Below, one piece after another: positions 34,407-40,892 of a stretch of 40,892 bases of DNA. The DNA lies in contig CAJXOS010000049.1 in the NCBI GenBank assembly GCA_913057725.1, positions 1 to 40,892 on the forward strand. Direction: 5' to 3'. A program made the translations under genes and the position numbers. Source of the DNA: an uncultured Lewinella sp. GTDB taxonomy: Bacteria; Bacteroidota; Bacteroidia; Chitinophagales; Saprospiraceae. Below the pieces are notes generated by a model. The model searched no databases, was not told the DNA's origin, and was given only the letters and a program-made list of their open reading frames with translations. Position 1 is the first letter of the stretch. Every line of letters begins with the position of its first letter.

Positions 34407-35321
34407 ATGCCAATTCGCCTAATCGTCCACGGGGGCGCTTGGGACATCCCTGCCGAGCAAGAGGATGCCCACCTACGTGGTGTAACTGCGGCCGTACAAA
34501 ACACCTGGCCAATGCTGCAAAAAGGAGCATCAGCACTTGATGCTGTGGAGCATGCTGTCCGCATACTGGAAGCTGATCCTACCTTTGACTCCGGGCGAGG
34601 TGCATTTCTCAACAGTATTGGCGAAATAGAGCTGGATGCTATGATCATGGATGGGCGTTCGCTCGACTTTGGTTCTATTGCGGCTGTCCAAAACCTTCTT
34701 CATCCTGTATCGGTTGCCCGGCGCTTAATGGAGAGTCGGGAATTCCGCATGCTCGTCGGCTCCGGAGCACAGGCTTTCGCCGAACGTGAAGGCTTTACAC
34801 AATTACCTCCAGAAGCACTGCTTACCGAACGAGAACTCGCGTATTTCGAGCAAATTAAACACGACTCCAATTTTCGCTCACACGATCCTTTTGGTCCCCT
34901 CCCAGGGGATACTGTTGGTGCTGTGGCTATGGACCAGGGCGGCAACCTAGCGGCAGCTACCTCTACTGGCGGCACACCGCGTAAATGGCCTGGCCGAGTG
35001 GGAGATTCACCGATCCCTGGAGCAGGAGCCTATGCCGACAATAGCTGTGGTGCTGCCAGTACTACGGGCTGGGGCGAAAATATTATGAAAGTTTTACTAG
35101 CGAAAACTGTGACCGATTGGGAGGAACGTGGTCAAAATGCTCAGAAGGCCGCCCAAAAAGGCATTCAAATACTAGCAGAAAAGGTAAAAGGGCTAGGTGG
35201 TGTCATCACTATTGATGCTCAAGGCCAATATGGCTGGGCCTATAATACTCCCAAGATGGCTTACGCCTATTGGAATCCAGAAACGAAACACACACATGCT
35301 GCCATTAAATTGGATACTTAA
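34407..35321 (+). CDS. Isoaspartyl peptidase/L-asparaginase (plant-type, Ntn hydrolase)
   Basis: 304 residues, cytoplasmic; no signal peptide. Self-cleaves before the catalytic threonine: GDTVGAVA with T169 (codon at 34911) and then GGTPRKWPGRVGDSPIPGAG, the substrate and oxyanion region. The N-terminal HGGAWDIP and GRGAFLNSIGEIELDAMIMD are typical. It hydrolyses beta-aspartyl dipeptides and L-asparagine, recycling damaged peptides. Transcribed from a good promoter; the next plus-strand gene starts 66 bases downstream. Confidence 0.95.
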   Translation: MPIRLIVHGGAWDIPAEQEDAHLRGVTAAVQNTWPMLQKGASALDAVEHAVRILEADPTFDSGRGAFLNSIGEIELDAMIMDGRSLDFGSIAAVQNLLHPVSVARRLMESREFRMLVGSGAQAFAEREGFTQLPPEALLTERELAYFEQIKHDSNFRSHDPFGPLPGDTVGAVAMDQGGNLAAATSTGGTPRKWPGRVGDSPIPGAGAYADNSCGAASTTGWGENIMKVLLAKTVTDWEERGQNAQKAAQKGIQILAEKVKGLGGVITIDAQGQYGWAYNTPKMAYAYWNPETKHTHAAIKLDT

Positions 35322-35387
35322 GGCAGCAAACACAACACACAAGCATTAATTTCATCCTAATTCCGTGCAACTAGACCCACTTCAGTT

Positions 35388-35801
35388 ATGAGCGAATTTC
35401 AACAAGTAGTAAAAGAAGGAGCCGAAAATATTGGTCGCAGGCTCAGACGATTTTTCCTAATGGTACTAGGTGGTGTATTACTCCTAGGCCTGATTGGCAT
35501 TTGGGTAGCTGGCTGGACCTTCAGTGAAGGTACTCGCGCCGGTGAATTGATCAAGATTTCCAAAAAAGGTGTTGTCTTCAAGACTTACGAAGGACAGCTC
35601 AATTTAGGAGGCTTCCAGTCTGACAATGCAGGCATTGTAGGCAACATTTGGGAGTTCAGTACCACCAACAACGATGTGTATACTCGCCTACAAGAGCTAG
35701 AAGGCAAAAAGATCAAGCTACATTACCGCCAACGATACAAGCCTATGCCTTGGCAAGGTAAAACCGACTATTTTGTCCACAAGGTCGAAATAATAGAATA
35801 G
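35388..35801 (+). CDS. Small inner-membrane protein of unknown function
   Basis: 137 residues. An N-terminal membrane segment (about residues 23-46, FFLMVLGGVLLLGLIGIWVA) precedes a beta-rich exposed domain with GTRAGELIKISKKGVVFKTY, EGQLNLGGFQ and NIWEFSTTN. Bacteroidota proteins with this SEGTRAG-x-L-x-K-x-SKKG pattern are commonly labelled 6-phosphogluconate dehydrogenase, which is wrong: no Rossmann fold is present. Function unknown. Stop lies 2 bases from the convergent flavoprotein gene. Confidence 0.85.
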   Translation: MSEFQQVVKEGAENIGRRLRRFFLMVLGGVLLLGLIGIWVAGWTFSEGTRAGELIKISKKGVVFKTYEGQLNLGGFQSDNAGIVGNIWEFSTTNNDVYTRLQELEGKKIKLHYRQRYKPMPWQGKTDYFVHKVEIIE

Positions 35802-35803
35802 GT

Positions 35804-37051
35804 CTAGAGTAGGCGCAAAGCCTCCAAGACCCCTTCCGCTGCCCGGCGACCGCTGCGCATTGCTGCATCCAGCGAACCTAATAGCAGGTGGTCGCCGGCC
35901 AGAAATACTTGTTCCGTCACCCGGCTTTCCGTAGCCGAAATATCATAAGTGAGGTGATCTAATTCAGGTAAGGCCTGAGGGATATCATATCGAGCCACTG
36001 GTTCCAACTTCCAATCCGACCGCCCCACAATACGGCGCAGTTCATCTGCGATAGCATCTTCTGCATTTGCAGCCGTCGGAATATCCTTTAGTGTAACGGA
36101 TAATAGCTGCTCTCCCGAAGGGACATATCCAGCACCCAAGGGAGCTAACTCACAGAAATTATTTACCGGACTTCTGGCATCCTCTACCAAGCCAATCAGA
36201 CGACTTGGCAATTGCTGTCCTTTAGCCTTATAGTATAGTGTTGTCGTGGCATGATATTGAATTGGCTCTCCTGCCAGTTGCGGCAGCAAGTGTTGAGGAT
36301 CCGTTGCAATGATGAGAGCATCAAAAGGAATATCCTCTCCAGCCTGCGTTCTTATCTTATTATCAAGTATTGCCTCAGCTTTGGTCTCAAAGCGGAAGTC
36401 CGTTTTCTCCAATTGAGCCCGCAGCGACTTGGGAATCGCCTCCATACCTCCAGTTGGCACTGCAGCATGCCCTTCGGCAAACATTTTGAAAACAAACCGC
36501 AGCATTGGCGCAGGCGTCTGCAATTCATTCTCTAAGAAGATACCGCCAAAAAATGGCTCGAAGAAGGCTTTGATATAGTCTTCACTAAAGCCATAGTGCA
36601 ATAAAAACTGACGGGTACTTGGTTGTTGATCAGCAGCAAAAATCTGTTCTGAATTCGTCGCTCGTAATTCCCGCTGCAATTTCCAGGTAAGGAACTTATC
36701 CCTTAGACTAGCAACCGGAGAAAACAGAGCCGCAAACAATTGCGCTGGCTCTCTTAGTGGATCAACAATGGGATATGCTTGACCACCACGAAACACCACC
36801 GCCCCTGGTCTAAATGTCTTAAGGTCCAAACTGCTATAACTCAAATAGCGCTGTGCTTCTTTGTAGGCCGTCAAAAGCACTTGAAACCCATGATCACACG
36901 CAAAACCGTCTATCGAATCGGTCTTGACTCTTCCGCCTACTCGATCAGTAGCTTCGATGACTATAGGAGAGTATCCGGCGGCTTCAATATGCTGGGCAGC
37001 AATAAGGCCGGAAACACCGGCTCCAACGATCACAATCTTGGCTGGTTTCAT
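35804..37051 (-). CDS. FAD-dependent oxidoreductase (amine-oxidase / protoporphyrinogen-oxidase-like)
   Basis: 415 residues, NAD(P)/FAD-dependent. N-terminal dinucleotide motif IVIVGAGVSGLIAAQHIEAA (residues 5-24), then IVIEATDRVGGRVKTD, the GG motif, and the end motif VFLAGDHLLLGSLDAAMRSG with RRAAEGVL, typical of flavin amine oxidase superfamily proteins including phytoene-desaturase-like enzymes. The substrate is not clear; no carotenoid cluster is nearby. Convergent with the small membrane protein gene. Confidence 0.9.
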   Translation of the reverse strand: MKPAKIVIVGAGVSGLIAAQHIEAAGYSPIVIEATDRVGGRVKTDSIDGFACDHGFQVLLTAYKEAQRYLSYSSLDLKTFRPGAVVFRGGQAYPIVDPLREPAQLFAALFSPVASLRDKFLTWKLQRELRATNSEQIFAADQQPSTRQFLLHYGFSEDYIKAFFEPFFGGIFLENELQTPAPMLRFVFKMFAEGHAAVPTGGMEAIPKSLRAQLEKTDFRFETKAEAILDNKIRTQAGEDIPFDALIIATDPQHLLPQLAGEPIQYHATTTLYYKAKGQQLPSRLIGLVEDARSPVNNFCELAPLGAGYVPSGEQLLSVTLKDIPTAANAEDAIADELRRIVGRSDWKLEPVARYDIPQALPELDHLTYDISATESRVTEQVFLAGDHLLLGSLDAAMRSGRRAAEGVLEALRLL

Positions 37052-37142
37052 ACTAGATGAGTGGTTTGTGGCTCCAACAAAAAGCCTAGATGAATGTTCA
37101 CCAAAGGGTAGTTTAGCTGATGGAAAACAAGCACTGATTTTC

Positions 37143-37174
37143 TTTGGTTTACAAGGTAGCGGTCATTAACTTTG
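37143..37174 (+). promoter_or_regulatory. Promoter for the small membrane protein gene
   Basis: TTTG (37143-37146), 20-base spacer, TAACTTTG (37167-37174): both boxes exact. It is 18 bases before the ATG at 37193, which implies a leader of about a dozen bases. Confidence 0.7.
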
Positions 37175-37192
37175 CCCAAAATTTAGGAAAGC

Positions 37193-37354
37193 ATGAGCAC
37201 AACAACTGAAAACGAAAGCACTCGCATGGATTGGATCTGGTTTTTGGTCTCTACGGCCATCATGATCTTCATGCTTATTTATGTCAATGAGTGGTTCTGG
37301 CTAGCCCTTCCTTTTTCACTGACTTATTTGGTGAAGGCACTGCGGGTAATGTAA
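37193..37354 (+). CDS. Small membrane protein (53 residues)
   Basis: ATG at 37193, stop TAA at 37352-37354, below usual ORF cut-offs. The N-terminus is hydrophilic (MSTTTENESTRMD), then a hydrophobic stretch of about 35 residues (WIWFLVSTAIMIFMLIYVNE and WFWLALPFSLTYLVKALRV) with two likely membrane segments and a basic end. An exact promoter lies directly upstream and a perfect hairpin lies downstream, which together support a real gene. Function unknown. Confidence 0.7.
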   Translation: MSTTTENESTRMDWIWFLVSTAIMIFMLIYVNEWFWLALPFSLTYLVKALRVM

Positions 37355-37405
37355 GCAGCGGCACGCCGCCAATCGAGATATAAGCTGTGCTTTTACAGCA
37401 ACGAA

Positions 37406-37448
37406 AAAGCCGATCTGGTAACAACTTCATGTATACCAGATCGGCTTT
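37406..37448 (-). terminator. Strong hairpin terminator (pgl side; may also end the small gene)
   Basis: Perfect 15-bp arms (37406-37420 and 37434-37448), 13-base loop. On the minus strand it is followed by TT, continuing the T run at the end of the stem (GGCTTTTTCG), so it terminates the ompH-pgl transcript 28 bases after the pgl stop; it may also stop the plus-strand small gene. Confidence 0.8.
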
Positions 37449-37475
37449 CGTATTCTCTAAACTGATGTTCTGTTG

Positions 37476-38189
37476 CTACCCCTGAAAAGCGGCCTCATCC
37501 AGGAACCAGTGCAAATCTCCACTAGTCGGTTGGATATGAGCAGCAGGGTAAAGCTTGGCATCAGCTGCACCACCAAGGATGCTGCTTACCTTTTCCACTT
37601 TACTAGCGCCTGTTACCAGAAAGGCAACGGATCGTGCCCGGTTTATGACCGGCCCTGTCAGGATCACGCGCTTTTGCCCACTTTCTGGGTGAGTAGCTAC
37701 TGCACAGAATCGTTCTACCTCAAGCAATTCCATCTCGTGCGGAAATATAGAGGCAGTATGTCCATCACCACCCATCCCTAGAATAATCAGGTCAAAGACA
37801 GGGTATCCATCCTCCGAATCTGTGTTATCACTTATTTCGTCAGCATAACGTGTCGCTTCTGCTTCCGGATCAGCCTCACCAATCACTCGGTGGATATTCT
37901 CTTCCGGAATATCGATGTGATTGAAAAGAAGGCTTTTCGTCATCCCATAGTTGCTCTCCTCATGATTGGGGGGCACACAACGCTCATCGCCCCAGAAGAA
38001 GCGAATCTTCGACCAATCAATGGCCGTCCCATATTGCTCCGCCCAAAGCTTAAAAAGAAGCTTGGGGGTGCTACCACCAGAAAGCGCCACCGTGAAGTGA
38101 TCTTTATCCTTCAAAGCCTCAAAAAAGAAGCGACTGAAATCCTCCGCAACAGCAGAAGGATCAGGACTGAGGTGCAGTTGTACAGGCAT
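37476..38189 (-). CDS. pgl: 6-phosphogluconolactonase
   Basis: 237 residues, hydrolyses 6-phosphogluconolactone in the oxidative pentose phosphate pathway, which supplies NADPH. Diagnostic motifs: VALSGGSTPKLLFKLW (about residues 34-49), IRFFWGDERCVPPNHEESNY (about 62-81), and LIILGMGGDGHTASIFP (about 136-152). Zwf and gnd are not in the window. Only 3 bases after the OmpH-like gene, so it is its downstream operon partner, which is unusual for a metabolic gene. Confidence 0.96.
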   Translation of the reverse strand: MPVQLHLSPDPSAVAEDFSRFFFEALKDKDHFTVALSGGSTPKLLFKLWAEQYGTAIDWSKIRFFWGDERCVPPNHEESNYGMTKSLLFNHIDIPEENIHRVIGEADPEAEATRYADEISDNTDSEDGYPVFDLIILGMGGDGHTASIFPHEMELLEVERFCAVATHPESGQKRVILTGPVINRARSVAFLVTGASKVEKVSSILGGAADAKLYPAAHIQPTSGDLHWFLDEAAFQG

Positions 38190-38192
38190 AGT

Positions 38193-38831
38193 TTACTCGG
38201 CAGCTGGCGCCTCTTCTTCGCTACTTTCTTCCGTCTTGTTCGCCTCTAGTTCGCCATCCATTGGGATTGCGTTGATGCGCTTTACTACCTCAGCAGTAAT
38301 ATCGTTCGCATCGTTCACCATGAGTACACCAGTACCTGGGCCATAGCTTAGGATATAATCGTAGTTGAACTCATCCTGGATAGCATTCAGAACGGTCATC
38401 AAGTTTTCTTCAAACTCTGCTTGCAGCTTCAGTTGTCCCAATTGCAACTCCTGACGTGTACGCTCTGCATCTTGCATTAGAGCCTGCTCACGACCTGCCA
38501 AACGCTCTTGCTCTACTCCCATTTGCTTAGGCGACATTTGTCCACTGTTAGCACGGCGCTGGAAGTTTTGAGCATCACGCTGAAAAGCAGCTACACGCTC
38601 GTTCTGCGATTGATCTGCAGCTACAGCCACAGCTTCTAGCTCCTTAGTCTTTTCTTGTAGTGATTCGTATTGGTTGGCCATGGTATCGATACGAATGTAT
38701 ACAATCTTACCAGTCGTAGCGTTAGCGGTAGCAGTACCATCAGTAGTAGCTGCACTTTCTGTTGGTTGGCAGCTCAGCAAGCTTGCAGTAACAACCAATC
38801 CTATCATCCATCCGAAAAGGCGAATATTCAT
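38193..38831 (-). CDS. OmpH/Skp-family protein with lipoprotein signal
   Basis: 212 residues. Signal peptide ends in a lipobox LLSC with the cysteine at residue 21, so it is predicted to be lipidated, unlike classical soluble Skp. The mature part is a Skp/OmpH helical domain: a beta-strand IVYIRIDTMANQY, coiled-coil helices rich in Q/E (about residues 65-145), and FNYDYILSYGPGTGVLMVND, the conserved C-terminal strand. The last 20 residues are acidic and unstructured (ESSEEEAPAAE). A periplasmic chaperone for outer-membrane proteins is the family role. First gene of the pair with pgl. Confidence 0.88.
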   Translation of the reverse strand: MNIRLFGWMIGLVVTASLLSCQPTESAATTDGTATANATTGKIVYIRIDTMANQYESLQEKTKELEAVAVAADQSQNERVAAFQRDAQNFQRRANSGQMSPKQMGVEQERLAGREQALMQDAERTRQELQLGQLKLQAEFEENLMTVLNAIQDEFNYDYILSYGPGTGVLMVNDANDITAEVVKRINAIPMDGELEANKTEESSEEEAPAAE

Positions 38832-38874
38832 ATGTTTAATTTTTTTTCTGCGGTTATTTCAAAATGCAGAATCT

Positions 38875-38886
38875 CGATAGCTATCG
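38875..38886. repeat. Palindrome CGATAGCTATCG
   Basis: Perfect 12-base palindrome within the presumed ompH leader. The core ATAGCTATCGGGA resembles a short palindromic element I recall as common between genes in Bacteroidota; this would need a genome-wide count. Confidence 0.4.
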
Positions 38887-39000
38887 GGACTGCACATTTG
38901 TAACCACTGCGTTCTCACATAATTTTCTTTAGTTCTTCCCACCTAGGAAATTTCAACTAAACAAAATCATGCTCGTTTCATATGTTTAAAATTTTGCGGG

Positions 39001-39008
39001 CAAAGTTA
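39001..39008 (-). promoter_or_regulatory. Candidate -7 box upstream of ompH-like gene
   Basis: TAACTTTG on the minus strand, an exact -7 match, 170 bases before the ATG at 38831. A long leader is predicted; the -33 element is weak. Confidence 0.45.
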
Positions 39009-39054
39009 GATAAAATTAGCAGAAAACTACTGCTGGCATAAGCCCACCTTAGCT

Positions 39055-39062
39055 TACCTTTG
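39055..39062 (+). promoter_or_regulatory. Candidate -7 box upstream of the EamA gene
   Basis: TACCTTTG, an exact -7 match, 59 bases before the ATG at 39122. It lies 46 bases from the divergent minus-strand box at 39001-39008. Confidence 0.5.
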
Positions 39063-39121
39063 GACCCGCAATCCACTTGTCAGCAGCTCAGGCTCAACTG
39101 ATAAGCTAAAGTTCAATTCTC

Positions 39122-40018
39122 ATGTCGGATCGCTGGCTCGTTATTGGTGCCTTTGCGGCAGTCTACTTCATCTGGGGGTCCACCTATCTCTTTAACTATT
39201 GGGCCATCCAGAGTATTCCTCCCTTCCTCATGTCGGGTGCTCGCTTTTTTACAGCGGGTGCTTTACTGTATGCCTGGGGGTTCTGGCGAGGAGAAACCTT
39301 GCCTACAAGTCGCCAGTGGTGGAATTCTGTACTCATCGGCAATCTGTTCCTAACCATTGGGACGGGGGCTGTGGTATGGGCCTTGCAGTTCATTGACACC
39401 GGTATCGCGGCCTTGATTGTTGCCACAGACCCACTATTGATTATGATGCTCTTGTGGTGGCTTTTCAAGCAAAAACCCAAATGGCAAAGCTTAGTCGGCG
39501 CTCTTATTGGAATAGTTGGAACCGTAATTCTTGTCGGCCAACCAAAATTCACCGACTCTCCCGAGAGTCGGTGGGGCTTATTGGCCATTGCCACGGCACT
39601 TACCGCTTGGGCATTTGCCAGTATCTATGTTTCTAGAATTGATTTACCGGAGTCGCGTCTACGTCGTTCCAGCCTGCAGATGCTCGGAGGTGGAGTCGGT
39701 CTTTTGCTCTTTAGTACGATCTCAGGTGAGGCCGTAACCTTTTCCTGGGTCGAACTCACGAGTAAATCCGTACTATCCTGGTTCTATTTGATCTTCTTTG
39801 GATCAATTGTAGCCTTCTCCAGCTTCAATTATTTATTGGCGAGAGTATCGCCGGAGAAAGTAGCCACCTCTACCTACGTTAATCCCGTGGTAGCACTTCT
39901 ATTAGGATGGGGGCTCAATGGAGAGGAAATCAGCTCGCAGTCATTGCTCGCTGGTTTGGTATTGTTGACAGGTGTGTTCTTTATCAATACCGGAAAGGGA
40001 CAGGCAGAAGAAGATTAG
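39122..40018 (+). CDS. EamA (DMT superfamily) transporter
   Basis: 298 residues, ten hydrophobic segments in two EamA repeats, inner membrane. FAAVYFIWGSTYLFNYWAI at the start, VIVATDPLLIMMLL-type region (LIVATDPLLIMMLLWWLFKQ), GIVGTVILVGQP, and the second repeat with VSPEKVATSTYVNPVVALLL near the end (about residues 240-259). Members export small metabolites such as amino acids or drugs; the substrate is not readable. A hairpin terminator follows. Confidence 0.93.
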   Translation: MSDRWLVIGAFAAVYFIWGSTYLFNYWAIQSIPPFLMSGARFFTAGALLYAWGFWRGETLPTSRQWWNSVLIGNLFLTIGTGAVVWALQFIDTGIAALIVATDPLLIMMLLWWLFKQKPKWQSLVGALIGIVGTVILVGQPKFTDSPESRWGLLAIATALTAWAFASIYVSRIDLPESRLRRSSLQMLGGGVGLLLFSTISGEAVTFSWVELTSKSVLSWFYLIFFGSIVAFSSFNYLLARVSPEKVATSTYVNPVVALLLGWGLNGEEISSQSLLAGLVLLTGVFFINTGKGQAEED

Positions 40019-40025
40019 AGAAAAA

Positions 40026-40075
40026 GAAAAGGTGAGAACTCAGAAGCTGCACTCCCTCATTCTCACCTCTTTTAT
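40026..40075. terminator. Bidirectional terminator between the EamA gene and the convergent coiled-coil gene
   Basis: Nine-base arms AGGTGAGAA (40030-40038) and TTCTCACCT (40060-40068), flanked by an A run on the left and a T run on the right, extended by an imperfect AAAAG/CTTTT pair. It serves both convergent genes. Confidence 0.75.
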
Positions 40076-40076
40076 T

Positions 40077-40748
40077 TTATAGATCTTTCAACTTGCGTTT
40101 AGTAGCGTCGATCAACTCTTCCTGAGCTTTGATCTCTGCATTCTTGTTTTCTTGTTGTTGAGCGTTTTCTTCTAGGCCCTTTTCGGCACGGGCAATAGCT
40201 TCTTGCGCTTTCTCGATCTCCCGCTCCAAGCGTTCTTTATCATTCTCTAGCTTCTTCAAATCTCCTTCGAGACCACCCAAAGCCTTTTCCTGATCCTTAA
40301 TCTCCATGCGCACCTGCTCCTTTGCCGCTTCCAATCCGAAACGAAGCAAGATCTTTTCCGCCTCCAGATGGCGATCAGAGTGCTCACGAGCTGACATATA
40401 AGCTCCGCCTAGGTCATACCAAACGGATAGCTCAGTTCCATCACCTCTTTCCTCTATGCTAGCATAGATATCTACTGTGTTTCCTAGACCAATTGCGGAA
40501 ATATCCGCATCGTCACTGAAGTATTCTTTAGTCTTACGGTTGTACTTCGTACGTACGCCGTAAAAGTCCTTTAAGAAATCAGTCCATAAGTCGCCTACAT
40601 CCTTTTTTTCCAAACCTGGAATCTGGATTACGGTCGCTTCGTAAATGCCTTCACTCATTGTTTTACGCTCAACACTTGTTTGCGCAACAAGGCTGATACT
40701 GAAGAGTAACAAGGCAGCTGATAAAGAGAGAATAGTTTTCATCGTCAT
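40077..40748 (-). CDS. Exported coiled-coil protein
   Basis: 223 residues; ATG at 40748, or 40742 (MTM-K). Signal peptide to about VAQ (residue 23). Residues about 25-140 form a small globular domain with LWTDFLKDFYGVRTKYNRKT and a DISAIGLGNTVDIYASIEER strand. The C-terminal residues 145-223 are a long charged coiled coil (ALGGLEGDLKKLENDKERLE and later heptads). No sorting domain. Function unknown; probably periplasmic or envelope-associated. Confidence 0.85.
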   Translation of the reverse strand: MTMKTILSLSAALLLFSISLVAQTSVERKTMSEGIYEATVIQIPGLEKKDVGDLWTDFLKDFYGVRTKYNRKTKEYFSDDADISAIGLGNTVDIYASIEERGDGTELSVWYDLGGAYMSAREHSDRHLEAEKILLRFGLEAAKEQVRMEIKDQEKALGGLEGDLKKLENDKERLEREIEKAQEAIARAEKGLEENAQQQENKNAEIKAQEELIDATKRKLKDL

Positions 40749-40892
40749 TATATGTTTATGATATGGTTTAGCAAATTACCGGTATTTAGACGTTGCCCTG
40801 AGCAAGGGTCACGCATTTGTTTAATAGTTGTTTTGAAAATTGCTGCGCAAATTTTTCAAGTATACATGACGCGAAGTGGTTTGGGCGAAGCC

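Noticed and set aside
35388..35801. Common database label 6-phosphogluconate dehydrogenase for this small membrane protein
   Set aside because: Only 137 residues, with a membrane segment and no Rossmann or catalytic motifs of that enzyme.
40749..40892. Possible -7 box upstream of the coiled-coil gene (TAATTTGC on the minus strand)
   Set aside because: It does not match TAnnTTTG and has no upstream TTG at the right distance.

Overview
The window reads as chromosomal DNA of a member of the Bacteroidota, most likely in or near the Saprospiraceae (Lewinella-like). Four things point there: type IX secretion (T9SS) C-terminal sorting domains on three exported proteins, one of them the type B form that ends gliding-associated adhesins; near absence of Shine-Dalgarno sequences; several exact matches to the Bacteroidota sigma -7 box TAnnTTTG, some with a TTG or TTTG about 18-20 bases upstream; and families typical of the phylum (DUF2911, TIGR04076-like, DUF6913-like, short proteins usually mislabelled 6-phosphogluconate dehydrogenase). 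The family placement is inference. No phage, insertion sequence, integrase, CRISPR array or recognisable defence island was found.

Layout, left to right. 1-3689: the 3' part of a type II sulfide:quinone oxidoreductase gene, a strong terminator, then a three-gene proton-translocating transhydrogenase operon (pntAA-pntAB-pntB). 3694-8351: an uncharacterised helical protein, a secreted T9SS beta-propeller, then a minus-strand run of a molybdopterin oxidoreductase, an ArsR regulator and a small DUF7009-like protein. 8471-10689: two overlapping genes of unknown function, the second with a peptidoglycan-binding-like motif and a long cationic amphipathic segment; this is the best candidate for an undescribed system. 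10843-14827: a tandem-DUF2911 protein, a DUF1573 protein with a sorting tail, a cNMP-sensor/PP2C phosphatase and a cold-shock protein.

15406-20339: an aldo/keto reductase translationally coupled to an NhaC antiporter, a TIGR04076-like protein, tRNA-Asp(GTC), then accA and a DUF6913-like gene. 20404-23456: a membrane-anchored LAS-type peptidase, an Lrp regulator, a MarC protein and a YihY protein. 23469-25172: a secreted M23 peptidase. 25251-31718: a 2155-residue surface protein with an L-type lectin domain, 20 Ig/PKD-like repeats, one SprB-like repeat and a type B sorting domain.

31897-34301: a three-gene operon (SanA-like, YfiT-like, methyltransferase). 34407-37354: an isoaspartyl peptidase, a small membrane protein, a flavin amine-oxidase-like enzyme and a 53-residue membrane protein too short for routine ORF calling. 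37476-40748: an OmpH-like lipoprotein/6-phosphogluconolactonase operon, an EamA transporter and a secreted coiled-coil protein. Most genes are housekeeping, envelope or redox functions; recurrent themes are redox balance (SQR, transhydrogenase, molybdoenzyme, pgl) and cell-envelope maintenance (two peptidases, OmpH, SanA, T9SS cargo). Where the first plausible start codon was TTG or GTG with an in-frame ATG a few codons later, the ATG was preferred.
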